DNA of 56,774 nucleotides from Youngiibacter multivorans. GTDB lineage: Bacteria > Bacillota > Clostridia > Clostridiales > Clostridiaceae. The notes beneath the pieces are model-generated. The model was not told the DNA's origin and made no database searches. It saw only the letters and a program-made list of their open reading frames with translations. The DNA is taken from NCBI RefSeq assembly GCF_017873395.1, contig NZ_JAGGKC010000028.1, positions 1 to 56,774 of the forward strand, written 5' to 3'. Of this stretch, positions 8,083 to 17,763 are shown piece after piece (within the stretch, counting starts at the first letter, position 1; every line of letters starts with the position of its first letter). The position numbers were made by a program, and so were the translations under genes.

Positions 8083-10002
8083 TCATTCCTCTTCAAGCTC
8101 CCTGATGAATGTTGCGAACGAAGCATCCGATGGCATCCTCAGGTCTCCTCTCGGAGAAAGGGCTATGGTACCAACCTTCGGACCGTCAGGCATGGCTGAC
8201 CGCTTGAACTGCTGAGTGAAGAACCTTCTCAGGAAGAACTTCAGCCATTTCCTTATTTCATCACTTCCGTAGGTACCCTTGAAAGCATGCTCTGCCATGA
8301 ACAGTATCTTATCGACCGTCGCCCCGTACCTCATAAGGTGATAAAGGAAGAAGTCATGGAGCTCATAAGGTCCGATGATATCCTCGGTCTTCTGTGATAT
8401 CTCGCCGTTTTCATTCTTTGGAAGCAGCTCAGGACTGACCGGTGTATCAAGGATGTCCAGGAGTATTTCAGATATCCTGCCGGTAAATTCATGCTCTGCC
8501 GCATACCTCACCAGGTATCTCACCAGGGTCTTCGGAATTGATGAATTCACCCCATACATGGACATCTGGTCACCGTTGTAGGTGCACCATCCCATGGCAA
8601 GCTCAGACAGGTCGCCTGTGCCTACGAGAATTCCATATTCCTTGTTGGCTATATCCATGAGGATCTGAGTCCTCTCCCTGGCCTGCACGTTCTCATAGGT
8701 CACATCATGGACAGAAGGGTCATGGCCAATATCTTTGAAATGCAGGAGACATGCTTCCCTTATGTCGATTTCCCTGAAGGTCGTACCAAGCTCCCTGCAA
8801 AGCTCGACTGCATTCTGATATGTCCTGTCGCTGGTTCCGAAGCCCGGCATGGTGATCGTGACGATGTCTGACAGGGGCTTCTCCATGATCTTCATGGCCT
8901 TTACCATCACAAGAAGTGCAAGGGTGGAATCCAGACCTCCTGAAATTCCTACAATTGCTTTCCTTGCACCAGTGTGGACAAGCCTCTTGACGAGTCCATG
9001 GCTCTGGATGGACAGGATCTCTTCACATCTCATCCTTTTTTCCTCTTCATTCCTTGGAACGAAAGGGTGGGGGTCTATGAATCTGTCAAACGCAAATAGG
9101 TTTGACCTGTCCTGGGCGAACTTCACCCTTTCAGCAATAAAGGCTTCCGGAATCTCAGCTTCCCTGAAGCTGGAGTTCTTTATCCTTTCACCCCTGATCC
9201 TTGAAAGGTCAATATAGGCTGATATGGTTTCTGAACCGATCACGAACCTTTCATTTTCAGCAAGGATGGTCCCGTATTCAGAAACCATGAGATGCCCTCC
9301 GAAAACTACATCGGTAGTCGATTCCTCGACTCCGCAGGAGCTGTATACATAAGCTCCGATATTCTTCGATCCCTGTATCCTCACCAGGTCTTTCCTATAG
9401 CTGCTCTTTCCGACAAGCTCGTTGGATGCCGAAAGATTAAGTATGATTTCCGCTCCCTGCAGAGACAGGTAAGAGGAAGGGGATACAGGCGCAAAGAGAT
9501 CCTCGCAGATCTCCACCCCGAAGGTATAGTCTCCGCAATCAAAAACGAGGCTTCCGAAAGGAATGTCCTTCTGGAAGGGCAAATCGATGTACTTTGTCAT
9601 CGCATCCCTTGCTCCTGCGAACCACCGTGACTCATAAAATTCTGAATAGTTGGGTATGCTCCTCTTTGGCACTATACCAAGGACCTTCCCCCCCTTGAGG
9701 ACTGCCGCACAGTTAAAGAGCCGCCCCTTAAAGTTCAGTGGAAGACCGACCGCTATCGCCAGCTCCTTTCCCTTTAGCTCCGCAGCCAGCACATCAAGCC
9801 CCATAAGGGACTTTTCAAGCAGGTCTCCTGTGAGAAACAGGTCTGCTGATGTGTAACCAGTGATGCACAGCTCCGGGAACACAGCCAGACGGACTCCCTC
9901 CACCTCCATTCCATGCATGAGCTGCGTTATCTCACTCAGGTTATACTCGATATCAGCTACCTTCAATGATGGCTTTGCTGCCGCCACCTTCAAATAATCC
10001 AT
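8083..10002 (-). CDS. nadE: Glutamine-dependent NAD+ synthetase
   Basis: Makes NAD+ from nicotinic acid adenine dinucleotide, using ATP and ammonia channelled from glutamine. The protein (639 residues from the chosen start) has an N-terminal nitrilase-type glutaminase with the Glu-Lys-Cys triad at about E44 (FPELCITGY), K113 (VPKRSIPNY) and C166 (VEICEDLF), and a C-terminal synthetase with the PP-loop SGGLDST. It resembles the long bacterial NadE type. I place the start at the ATG at 10002, which has GGGAG about nine bases upstream; an in-frame ATG at 10026 adds eight residues but has a poorer site. A TATAAT on the minus strand at 10048-10053 may be its -10 element. Confidence 0.92.
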   Translation of the reverse strand: MDYLKVAAAKPSLKVADIEYNLSEITQLMHGMEVEGVRLAVFPELCITGYTSADLFLTGDLLEKSLMGLDVLAAELKGKELAIAVGLPLNFKGRLFNCAAVLKGGKVLGIVPKRSIPNYSEFYESRWFAGARDAMTKYIDLPFQKDIPFGSLVFDCGDYTFGVEICEDLFAPVSPSSYLSLQGAEIILNLSASNELVGKSSYRKDLVRIQGSKNIGAYVYSSCGVEESTTDVVFGGHLMVSEYGTILAENERFVIGSETISAYIDLSRIRGERIKNSSFREAEIPEAFIAERVKFAQDRSNLFAFDRFIDPHPFVPRNEEEKRMRCEEILSIQSHGLVKRLVHTGARKAIVGISGGLDSTLALLVMVKAMKIMEKPLSDIVTITMPGFGTSDRTYQNAVELCRELGTTFREIDIREACLLHFKDIGHDPSVHDVTYENVQARERTQILMDIANKEYGILVGTGDLSELAMGWCTYNGDQMSMYGVNSSIPKTLVRYLVRYAAEHEFTGRISEILLDILDTPVSPELLPKNENGEISQKTEDIIGPYELHDFFLYHLMRYGATVDKILFMAEHAFKGTYGSDEIRKWLKFFLRRFFTQQFKRSAMPDGPKVGTIALSPRGDLRMPSDASFATFIRELEEE

Positions 10003-10026
10003 ATGCTCAACTCCCGACAAAATCAT

Positions 10027-10376
10027 ATTGTTGACATTACCCCTTTTATTATATCATCACTATCGCCATTCTAGCGAAAAACATTGGGTTAGCAAGAGCG
10101 GGATCAAAACTTAAATAAATATAATAAACTGAGCTGAGGGATTCACTTTGTTAACAAACACAAAACGAAATCTTCAACTTTTAGTATTAATATGGATACG
10201 GATACTCCTCTTGGGGCTGTCTGTACAAAGTTTCATCTAAAGCCTTTGTAACCAGGTTTGTGTAAAATTCCGGAGATTTCTGGCTTCATTATGTTTTAAC
10301 TGTGTTGTGACTGCACTATGAAAATGATGTTGGCGAGATTTGCCGTTTTACCGCGCAAAGTTTAAAAATCCCGCTT
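10027..10376. other. Long intergenic region before the purine operon
   Basis: No credible gene is present. The stretch holds a perfect 12-bp palindrome TTTGTTAACAAA (10147-10158) and a TATAAT on the minus strand (10048-10053) that may belong to nadE. A 19-codon frame at 10192 lacks a ribosome site. No purine riboswitch core is recognisable. Confidence 0.5.
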
Positions 10377-10400
10377 ATCGTTCGTTATAACACGAACGAT
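10377..10400. promoter_or_regulatory. Palindromic operator candidate upstream of the purine operon
   Basis: Perfect 9-bp inverted repeat ATCGTTCGT (10377-10385) / ACGAACGAT (10392-10400) with spacer TATAAC. Both arms carry the CGAAC core found in Firmicute PurR boxes (consensus WCCGAACWWT), and a third inverted copy GAATGTTCGC lies at 10461-10470. Spacing differs from the Bacillus pair, so PurR binding is an inference. Confidence 0.45.
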
Positions 10401-10423
10401 GAGCAGCAAAATACAACTAAACA

Positions 10424-10451
10424 TTGACTTTGTTCACAGTTTTGTTAATAT
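10424..10451 (+). promoter_or_regulatory. Possible promoter of the purine operon
   Basis: TTGACT (10424-10429), a 16-base spacer and TAATAT (10446-10451) form a weak sigma-A pair. The inverted CGAAC copy at 10461-10470 would lie near the start of transcription. Confidence 0.4.
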
Positions 10452-10481
10452 TTAAGTGAAGAATGTTCGCTGGAGGTTCTC

Positions 10482-13400
10482 ATGGATCAAAATATTTATG
10501 TTGAAAAGAAAGAAGGCTACCGGAACGAAGCAGAAGGGCTCGCCAAAGAAATGCGGGAGATGCTCGGCATCGTTACAGCAGTCAGGATAGTCAATATCTA
10601 CACAGTATACGGGCTTGATGATAAGGAAATCGGGGAGGCTAAGGTCAAGATATTTTCTGAGCCTTCCATTGATACGGTTTACGAAGACAATTCATTCCTG
10701 GATGGCCTGGACCATTTTGTGCTTGAGCCGCTGCCAGGTCAGTTCGATGCAAGGGCGAAGGCATCAGAAGAATGCATACAGCTGATACTTGGTAATTTCA
10801 GAGCAAGGGTCCGATGCAAGAAGCTTTACGGGTTTAACGGGCTGTCAGTCAGGGATATCCTGAGAGTAAGGGACTATGTACTGAATCCTGTGGAAATGAG
10901 GGAAGGTAGTCTCAAGGTGGAGCCGCTTCATGGAGAAACACCGGTGAGGCAGGTCGAGACAGTCAAGGGCTTCAGGTACTTCAACCAGAAGGAGCTCATG
11001 GATTTCCTCAGGAAGAACTCACTTGCCATGACGTATGATGACCTGCACCTTATACAGGACTACTACATGGATGAGAAGAGAGACCCTTATATAACTGAAA
11101 TAAAGGTGTTTGACACCTACTGGTCTGATCACTGCAGACACACTACATTCAATACCGTCATAAAGGACGTCGAGTTCCTGTCAAATTCAGACAGGGAAAA
11201 GGCAGCATATGAGAGGTATATGGAGCTCAGGAAATCGCTCAGGCGTGAGAGCAAGCCTGTGACACTGATGGACATAGCGACCATAGGAGCCAGGTACCTC
11301 AAGGCAAGGGGACTTGTAAAGGACCTTGATGTTTCTGAAGAGATCAACGCATGCAGCATAGAGCGTGAGATCGAGACCAGCTCAGGCAAAAAGAATATCC
11401 TCATCATGTTCAAGAACGAGACCCACAACCATCCAACTGAAATCGAGCCGTTCGGAGGAGCTGCCACATGCCTCGGCGGAGCCATCAGGGACCCGCTAAG
11501 CGGAAGAAGCTACGTATATCAGGGAATGAGGATAACTGGCTCAGGTGACCCTAGGAAACCATTGAAGGATACTCTTCAAGGCAAGCTTCCGCAGAGGGTC
11601 ATAACCAAGGGTGCGGCAAAAGGCTTCAGTTCCTATGGAAACCAGATTGGCCTTAACACCGGATTCGTTGAGGAAGTATATCATGACGGATATGTGGCAA
11701 AGAGAATGGAAGTCGGCGCAGTCATAGGCAGCGCACTGAAGGAAAATGTGATCCGTGAGACGCCGCAGCCTGGTGATGTTGTTATTCTCATCGGCGGCAG
11801 GACAGGAAGAGACGGGATCGGCGGAGCCACCGGTTCATCGAAGATACACTCAGATTCATCTCTACAGGAATCAGGATCAGAGGTCCAGAAGGGAAATCCC
11901 GTTGAGGAGAGGAAGATACAGAGGTTCTTCAGGAATGAGGAAGCAGCAAAGCTGATCGTGAGATGCAATGATTTCGGTGCAGGCGGAGTAAGCGTTGCAA
12001 TAGGAGAGCTTGCCGACTCCCTGGATATCTATCTTGACAGGGTTCCCAAGAAATATCAGGGACTTGATCCAACTGAAATAGCCATATCCGAATCTCAGGA
12101 AAGAATGGCTGTTGTGACAAGAAAGGGTGATGCTAAAAGGTTCATGGATCTGGCATCAGAGGAGAACCTCGAGTCAACCATTGTGGCTGAAATCACCGAT
12201 TCAGGAAGGCTTAGGATGCTTCACGGCGCAGATATCGTCGTAGACATCAGGAGGCGTTTCCTGAACACAAACGGCGCAAGTGCCTATACATCAGTTGCGG
12301 TAGACAAGTCCTCTGCATCAAAGAAAAGGAAACAGACATCTGCAAGAAATTCAATGGAAGCAGCACTCAATGACCTTAAGTCAGCTTCACAGAGAGGTCT
12401 CCTCGAGATGTTTGACACGACCATAGGAAGAAGCCAGGTAGTGCTTCCCTATGGTGGAACAAGTCAGGATACGAAGAGCCAGGGTATGGTTTCTCTTATA
12501 CCCCTAAAGGGTTTGGTCACCGATGAGGCAACCGTCATGACATATGGCTTCGACCCTGATGAAAGCTCCGAAGATACCTTCACCGGAGCATACAGGGCTG
12601 TGGTTGAATCCCTGGCTAAGATGGTGACGCTTGGAGCCTCCCACAGGGATGCAAGGCTTTCCTTCCAGGAGTACTTCGAAAGACTTGGAACAGACAGCAT
12701 CAAATGGGGAAAGCCATTTTCGAGCCTGCTAGGTGCACTTGCTGCACAGCTTGACTTCAAGGTTCCTGCGATTGGAGGAAAGGACTCGATGTCCGGTACG
12801 TTCAATGACATAAGCGTACCTCCGACTCTCATTTCCTTCGCGGTAAACACAGTGAATGTACATAAGGTCATAACAAACGACCTGAAGGCTGAAGACAGCA
12901 TTCTGGCAGTCCTTAGGACTACTGAGAATGACGGACTTTACACCAGCGATTCTTTCAACATGAATGCAGAGCTTATATTCGACCTGAGGGACAAGAACCT
13001 TCTGCTATCAGCCGACACACTGAAGAGAGGAATCTTCAGGACTTTAACCAACATGGCACTTGGTAACAGAACAGGTTTCAATGTCTCTGAAACTAAGGAC
13101 CTTTTCCTTAAGGATCCAGGCAGCTTTGTGGTGCAGGTCAAAAAGGAAGCTCAGACACTTCTCGCAGGAAGCGGAGCAGTCATAATTGGCACAGCAGGAA
13201 TTGGAAATGAAGCGGTATTCGGTGATGAATCCTTCTCCTTTGATGACGTCAAGTCATCAGTTGACGAACCACTCAGGAAGGTATTTGGCCTCGGCGAGAG
13301 AAGCGGTGACAAGCTTATAAGGATGCTGTCTGAAAAGACTGCGCCGGCAATAGCAAAGAGGGTTCCTCAGCCAAGGGTGCTCATACCGGTTTTCCCGGGC

Positions 13401-14162
13401 TCAAACTGCGAATATGACCTTGAGCAGGCATTTACAGAAGCAGGCGGAAAGGTTTCGACCTTCGTCTTCAGAAACAGCGAAAAGGATCTTCTGGAATCAA
13501 TAAGAAACCTTGCGAAGGCTGTAAAGGAAACCAACATACTAATGATCCCCGGTGGATTCTCAGCAGGTGATGAGCCTGAAGGATCAGGAAAATATATAGC
13601 GAACATCCTGAGGAATGCTGAGGTCAGGGATGAGGTCATGAATCTTATCAGGAAGAGGGATGGACTCATACTTGGAATATGCAACGGCTTCCAGGGTCTT
13701 GTCAAATCCGGGCTGCTACCTTATGGAGAGATCATAGAGCCGAAGGATCACATGCCTAACCTGACGTACAATACAACCGGAAAGCATATGAGCGTAATGT
13801 CAAGAACCATGGTTACGTCTAAGAACACACCTTGGCTTTCAGGTGCAGTCCTGGGACAGGTATACGATGTGCCAATATCCCATGGCGAAGGACGGTTCGT
13901 GGCAGATGAGAAGACTCTTATGGAACTCATGAGGAACGGTCAGATAGCTACACAGTATGTGGGGCCTGATGGAATACCAACCATGGAAGCTCCATATAAC
14001 CCCAACGGCTCGATGATGGCAGTAGAGGGTATTACCTCAGCTGACGGACGGGTCTTTGGCAAGATGGGACACACTGAAAGATATAGGCCGGGACTATACA
14101 AGAACTACAAGGGAACATACCTTGAGAACATGTTCAAGTCAGGAGTAGATTATTTCAAGTAA
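10482..14162 (+). CDS. purL: Phosphoribosylformylglycinamidine synthase, single-chain
   Basis: Fourth step of purine synthesis: FGAR + glutamine + ATP to FGAM. The 1226-residue chain fuses the parts that Bacillus keeps as PurS, PurL and PurQ: an N-terminal region, the synthetase core (FKNETHNHPTEIEPFGGAA, about residues 310-330, then a second AIR-synthase-like repeat), and a C-terminal class I glutamine amidotransferase with nucleophile elbow LGICNGFQG and histidine in SHGEGRF. This is the clostridial long form. The ATG has GGAGG seven bases upstream. It is the first gene of purLECFMNHD, and the next start lies 23 bases beyond its stop. Confidence 0.97.
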   Translation: MDQNIYVEKKEGYRNEAEGLAKEMREMLGIVTAVRIVNIYTVYGLDDKEIGEAKVKIFSEPSIDTVYEDNSFLDGLDHFVLEPLPGQFDARAKASEECIQLILGNFRARVRCKKLYGFNGLSVRDILRVRDYVLNPVEMREGSLKVEPLHGETPVRQVETVKGFRYFNQKELMDFLRKNSLAMTYDDLHLIQDYYMDEKRDPYITEIKVFDTYWSDHCRHTTFNTVIKDVEFLSNSDREKAAYERYMELRKSLRRESKPVTLMDIATIGARYLKARGLVKDLDVSEEINACSIEREIETSSGKKNILIMFKNETHNHPTEIEPFGGAATCLGGAIRDPLSGRSYVYQGMRITGSGDPRKPLKDTLQGKLPQRVITKGAAKGFSSYGNQIGLNTGFVEEVYHDGYVAKRMEVGAVIGSALKENVIRETPQPGDVVILIGGRTGRDGIGGATGSSKIHSDSSLQESGSEVQKGNPVEERKIQRFFRNEEAAKLIVRCNDFGAGGVSVAIGELADSLDIYLDRVPKKYQGLDPTEIAISESQERMAVVTRKGDAKRFMDLASEENLESTIVAEITDSGRLRMLHGADIVVDIRRRFLNTNGASAYTSVAVDKSSASKKRKQTSARNSMEAALNDLKSASQRGLLEMFDTTIGRSQVVLPYGGTSQDTKSQGMVSLIPLKGLVTDEATVMTYGFDPDESSEDTFTGAYRAVVESLAKMVTLGASHRDARLSFQEYFERLGTDSIKWGKPFSSLLGALAAQLDFKVPAIGGKDSMSGTFNDISVPPTLISFAVNTVNVHKVITNDLKAEDSILAVLRTTENDGLYTSDSFNMNAELIFDLRDKNLLLSADTLKRGIFRTLTNMALGNRTGFNVSETKDLFLKDPGSFVVQVKKEAQTLLAGSGAVIIGTAGIGNEAVFGDESFSFDDVKSSVDEPLRKVFGLGERSGDKLIRMLSEKTAPAIAKRVPQPRVLIPVFPGSNCEYDLEQAFTEAGGKVSTFVFRNSEKDLLESIRNLAKAVKETNILMIPGGFSAGDEPEGSGKYIANILRNAEVRDEVMNLIRKRDGLILGICNGFQGLVKSGLLPYGEIIEPKDHMPNLTYNTTGKHMSVMSRTMVTSKNTPWLSGAVLGQVYDVPISHGEGRFVADEKTLMELMRNGQIATQYVGPDGIPTMEAPYNPNGSMMAVEGITSADGRVFGKMGHTERYRPGLYKNYKGTYLENMFKSGVDYFK

Positions 14163-14185
14163 CAAAGACATAAGGAGTGAAACGA

Positions 14186-14665
14186 ATGAAGGTTCTGATC
14201 ATATTCGGAAGCCAGTCGGACAAGGACACCATGAAGAACGCCAAGCTGGCACTCGATGAATTCGGGATTGAAAGCACATCCTACGTGCTTTCAGCCCACA
14301 GGGTTCCAGAGAGACTCGAGGAGATTCTTGCACAGAAGGAAAAGGAAGGCTATGAGGTTGTCATAGCCGGAGCAGGACTTGCAGCTCATCTGCCAGGAGT
14401 CATCGCATCAAAGACCATCCTCCCGGTAATAGGGGTTCCCCTTAAGGGAGCGCTGGAGGGACTGGATGCACTTTACTCGATAGTGCAGATGCCGAAGCCA
14501 ATACCGGTTGCGACAGTTGGAATCGGAAATGCATACAATGCCGGCATACTGGCGGCTGAAATGCTTGCAATCAAGTACCCCGAGATAAAGGATAAGCTCA
14601 TAGCTTTCAGACAGGACATGAAAAAGAAGTTTTTGGAAGAAAATTCAGTGGAGGTAATATATTAA
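14186..14665 (+). CDS. purE: N5-carboxyaminoimidazole ribonucleotide mutase
   Basis: Moves the carboxylate of N5-CAIR to give CAIR. The 159-residue protein has the class I PurE signatures GSQSDKDTM near the N-terminus, SAHRVPERL, and AGLAAHLPGVIAS. Class I enzymes need PurK to supply N5-CAIR; no purK is in this operon, so it lies elsewhere or an unusual substrate is used. The ATG at 14186 has AAGGAG eight bases upstream; a GTG at 14177 in the same frame overlaps that ribosome site and is unlikely. Its TAA stop shares a base with the purC ATG. Confidence 0.95.
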   Translation: MKVLIIFGSQSDKDTMKNAKLALDEFGIESTSYVLSAHRVPERLEEILAQKEKEGYEVVIAGAGLAAHLPGVIASKTILPVIGVPLKGALEGLDALYSIVQMPKPIPVATVGIGNAYNAGILAAEMLAIKYPEIKDKLIAFRQDMKKKFLEENSVEVIY

Positions 14666-15369
14666 TGGGAAAAATGCTTTACGAAGGAAAGGCCAAGCAG
14701 ATATTTGAGACCGAAAAGGATGACGAGGTCATCGTATACTACAAGGACGACGCGACCGCATTCAATGGAGAAAAGAAGGGAACCATCGAGGACAAGGGCG
14801 TTCTCAACAACAGGATCACCGAGACACTATTCACTTACCTCTCCAAAAATAGCGTAAAGACACACTATATCAAGACCCTGTCAGACAGGGAACAGCTGGT
14901 GAAGAAGGTTTCAATAATTCCCCTTGAGGTCATTGTCAGGAACCTGGCAGCAGGCTCCATGGCGAAAAGGCTGGGAATAAAAGAAGGCACTCCCCTTAAG
15001 ACAACAGTGTTTGAAATCTGCCTCAAGGATGACTCACTTGGAGATCCGATGATAAACGACACTCATGCCGTGGGTATAGGTGCTGCCACATTTGAAGAGC
15101 TCAAAGAGATCTATGCCATGACAGATAAGATAAATGAGCTGCTTAAGGCTTATTTTGACAAGATAGGTATAATCCTCGTGGACTTCAAACTCGAGTTCGG
15201 CAAGGACAAGGATGGCAACATACTGCTCGCTGACGAGATAAGCCCGGATACCTGCAGGTTCTGGGACAAGGTGACTCTTGAGAAGCTTGATAAGGACAGG
15301 TTCAGGCGCGATCTCGGCAACGTCAAGGGTGCCTACGAAGAGATCATGGGAAGGATGAATAAGATATAA
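14665..15369 (+). CDS. purC: SAICAR synthetase
   Basis: Joins CAIR and aspartate with ATP to form SAICAR. The 234-residue length is standard, and the sequence shows the family N-terminus YEGKAKQIFET, the EVIVRNLAAGSMAKR segment, and the C-terminal LADEISPDTCRFWDK motif. The start codon overlaps the purE stop by one base (TAATG) with GGAGG upstream, and its own stop overlaps the purF start the same way, so the three genes are translationally coupled. Confidence 0.97.
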   Translation: MGKMLYEGKAKQIFETEKDDEVIVYYKDDATAFNGEKKGTIEDKGVLNNRITETLFTYLSKNSVKTHYIKTLSDREQLVKKVSIIPLEVIVRNLAAGSMAKRLGIKEGTPLKTTVFEICLKDDSLGDPMINDTHAVGIGAATFEELKEIYAMTDKINELLKAYFDKIGIILVDFKLEFGKDKDGNILLADEISPDTCRFWDKVTLEKLDKDRFRRDLGNVKGAYEEIMGRMNKI

Positions 15370-16769
15370 TGATGTTCATTAACGATGACAAGTTCAAGGA
15401 AGAGTGCGGTGTCTTCGGCATCAGCTCGAAGGGCAAAAATGCCGCATACGCCGTGTTCGACGGCCTGTATGCTCTGCAGCACAGGGGCCAGGAGAGCGCA
15501 GGCATAGCCTCGGTTTATAACAGCGAAATAATCGTCAGGAAGAAGATGGGGCTTGTTGCAGAAGCGATAGACAAGTGCGACCTCGAGGACCTGAAGGGCG
15601 AGATAGCGATAGGACATGTCAGGTATTCGACACAGGGAGACTCAAACGTAATCAATGCACAGCCGCTGACATCCAAGTCCAAGCACGGATCCATGGCGGT
15701 GGCGCATAATGGGACACTTGTCAACGCTGATGTCATAAGAAGCCTTCTCGAGGATGGCGGTTCGGTGTTTACCACCGAGACTGATTCCGAGGTGATACTT
15801 AACCTTATAACAAGGGCACTACCAAAAGGACCTGAAAAGGCCATAATGGACACTGTGAAGACCGTCAAGGGAAGCTTTGCTCTTGTCATAGCCTACAGGA
15901 ACAAGCTAATAGGAATAAGGGACCCTCACGGTATCAGGCCGCTCTGCATAGGCACAAAGAACGGTGACTATATCCTCGCATCTGAAAGCTGTGCAATTGA
16001 CACTGTAGGCGGAACGCTCCTCAGGGACGTTGAGGCTGGTGAAATGGTAGTCATCGAGGATGGTGTACTTACTTCGTATGTATATTCAGAGAAGACCAAG
16101 GGACAGACATGCTCTTTCGAGTATATCTACTTTGCAAGGCCTGACAGCGTAATTGACGGAATAAGCGTCCATTCGCTGAGGGTGAAGACCGGAGAGGAGC
16201 TTTTCAAGGAGCATCCAATAGAGGCTGATGTGGTTATTGGAGTCCCAGACTCAGGACTAGCAGCTGCTATCGGATATTCAAGGGCTTCCGGGATACCATT
16301 TGATATCGGATTCTCCAAGAACAAATACATTGGCAGAAGCTTCATCGCCCCATCCCAGGAAGAGAGGGAAAGGGTGGTTTCACTTAAGCTCAATGCCCAG
16401 AAGGAAGTAGTCAAGGGAAAGCGAGTGGTCCTCATCGACGATTCCATTGTAAGAGGAACCACCTCCAGGTACCTGGTTGACCTTCTATACAGGGCTGGTG
16501 CTACCGAGGTCCATTTCAGGGTAAGCTCTCCGATGGTAAAGTATCCGTGCTATTTCGGCATAGACACGCCATACAGGAAGCATCTCATCGCAGCAGTCAT
16601 GACCAAGGACGAAATCAGGGACCACATAGGCTGCACAAGCCTCGAGTACATTTCAAAGTCCGGTCTTGTCAGGTCGCTTGGCAGGGACAGCTTCTGCACG
16701 GGCTGCTTTACAGGAGTATACCCGCTGGGAGCTCCCAGCGAATTCATGGAGGTGTTCAACAATGCTTGA
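15369..16769 (+). CDS. purF: Amidophosphoribosyltransferase
   Basis: Commits PRPP to purine synthesis by replacing pyrophosphate with ammonia from glutamine. The 466-residue protein has a 12-residue propeptide before Cys13 (EECGVFGI), which becomes the N-terminal nucleophile after cleavage. The PRPP loop VVLIDDSIVRGTT lies about residue 355. Near the end, DSFCTGCFTG supplies two of the cysteines that bind the 4Fe-4S cluster in the Bacillus-type enzyme, so this is the oxygen-labile, propeptide-processed form. It overlaps purC by one base and purM by eight. Confidence 0.97.
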   Translation: MMFINDDKFKEECGVFGISSKGKNAAYAVFDGLYALQHRGQESAGIASVYNSEIIVRKKMGLVAEAIDKCDLEDLKGEIAIGHVRYSTQGDSNVINAQPLTSKSKHGSMAVAHNGTLVNADVIRSLLEDGGSVFTTETDSEVILNLITRALPKGPEKAIMDTVKTVKGSFALVIAYRNKLIGIRDPHGIRPLCIGTKNGDYILASESCAIDTVGGTLLRDVEAGEMVVIEDGVLTSYVYSEKTKGQTCSFEYIYFARPDSVIDGISVHSLRVKTGEELFKEHPIEADVVIGVPDSGLAAAIGYSRASGIPFDIGFSKNKYIGRSFIAPSQEERERVVSLKLNAQKEVVKGKRVVLIDDSIVRGTTSRYLVDLLYRAGATEVHFRVSSPMVKYPCYFGIDTPYRKHLIAAVMTKDEIRDHIGCTSLEYISKSGLVRSLGRDSFCTGCFTGVYPLGAPSEFMEVFNNA

Positions 16770-17763
16770 TTACAAGGAATCCGGAGTCGATATTGAAGAA
16801 GGCTACCGGTCTGTAGAAAAGATCAAGGCTCATGCCGCAAGGACCCTGAACAGCCTGGTGCTTAACAGCATAGGCTCATTCGCCGGAATGATGGAGCTTC
16901 CGAAGGGATATGAAAATCCCGTGCTCATCACAGGAACAGATGGCGTGGGAACCAAGCTTAAGATTGCATTCGCTCTGGGACGCTACGATACATTTGGTAT
17001 TGATGCTGTCGCAATGTGCGTCAATGACATACTCTGCCATGGTGCGTTTCCTCTCTTTTTCCTTGACTACATAGCCTGCGGGAAGCTTGATGCGAAGGTC
17101 GCCAGCGACATTGTCCTGGGGGTTTCCGAAGGCTGCCTACAGGGCGGATTGGCACTTATAGGCGGTGAGACTGCTGAGATGCCAGGATTCTATGAGGAAG
17201 GCGAGTACGATATAGCCGGATTTGCAGTCGGAGTACAGGAAAAATCAAAGATCATCAACGGGTCTAAGATAATAGAAGGTGACATCCTCGTAGGACTAAG
17301 GTCTTCTGGCTTCCATTCTAACGGCTTCTCGTTACTCAGGAAGATCTTCACTGACCTTGCAGAAGACTTCGAGGGAGGCACAATCGGAGAATACCTTCTT
17401 ACACCGACGAGGATATACAAGGACATAGTAATGAAGGCCATGGAAAAATTCGATATCAAGGGAATGGCACACATTACCGGAGGCGGTCCAATCGAGAACA
17501 TACCGAGGATATTCAGCGGAAAGACCTTGGATGCAGTCTTCCTCAAGGACAGCTATGAGCTTCCTGCAGCATATTCACTCCTGAAATCAAAAGGCTATGA
17601 ACCTGATTCACTTTACAATACGTTCAACATGGGCATAGGCTATGTCTTCTGCATCGCAAAGGAAGACAAGGATGCTTTCCTTGAAATGCTCAGGTCTGAA
17701 GGTGAGGATCCGGTTGAGCTCGGATATGTCAGGAAAGGCGAGGGGGCCCTATGTATAGAATAG
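16762..17763 (+). CDS. purM: Phosphoribosylformylglycinamidine cyclo-ligase
   Basis: Closes the imidazole ring: FGAM + ATP to AIR. The 333-residue protein shows GTDGVGTKLKIAF, the GGETAEMPGFY motif, GLRSSGFHSNGFSLLR and HITGGGPIENIPR, all typical of the AIR synthase fold. I use the ATG at 16762 (MLDYKESGVDIEEG), eight bases inside the end of purF; the frame stays open further upstream, but only as a shadow of purF. It overlaps purN by 13 bases. Confidence 0.96.
   Translation: MLDYKESGVDIEEGYRSVEKIKAHAARTLNSLVLNSIGSFAGMMELPKGYENPVLITGTDGVGTKLKIAFALGRYDTFGIDAVAMCVNDILCHGAFPLFFLDYIACGKLDAKVASDIVLGVSEGCLQGGLALIGGETAEMPGFYEEGEYDIAGFAVGVQEKSKIINGSKIIEGDILVGLRSSGFHSNGFSLLRKIFTDLAEDFEGGTIGEYLLTPTRIYKDIVMKAMEKFDIKGMAHITGGGPIENIPRIFSGKTLDAVFLKDSYELPAAYSLLKSKGYEPDSLYNTFNMGIGYVFCIAKEDKDAFLEMLRSEGEDPVELGYVRKGEGALCIE

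Noticed and set aside
10192..10251. 19-codon frame (MDTDTPLGAV...) in the nadE-purL gap
   Set aside because: No ribosome site, no conservation evidence and no sign of a leader-peptide attenuator.
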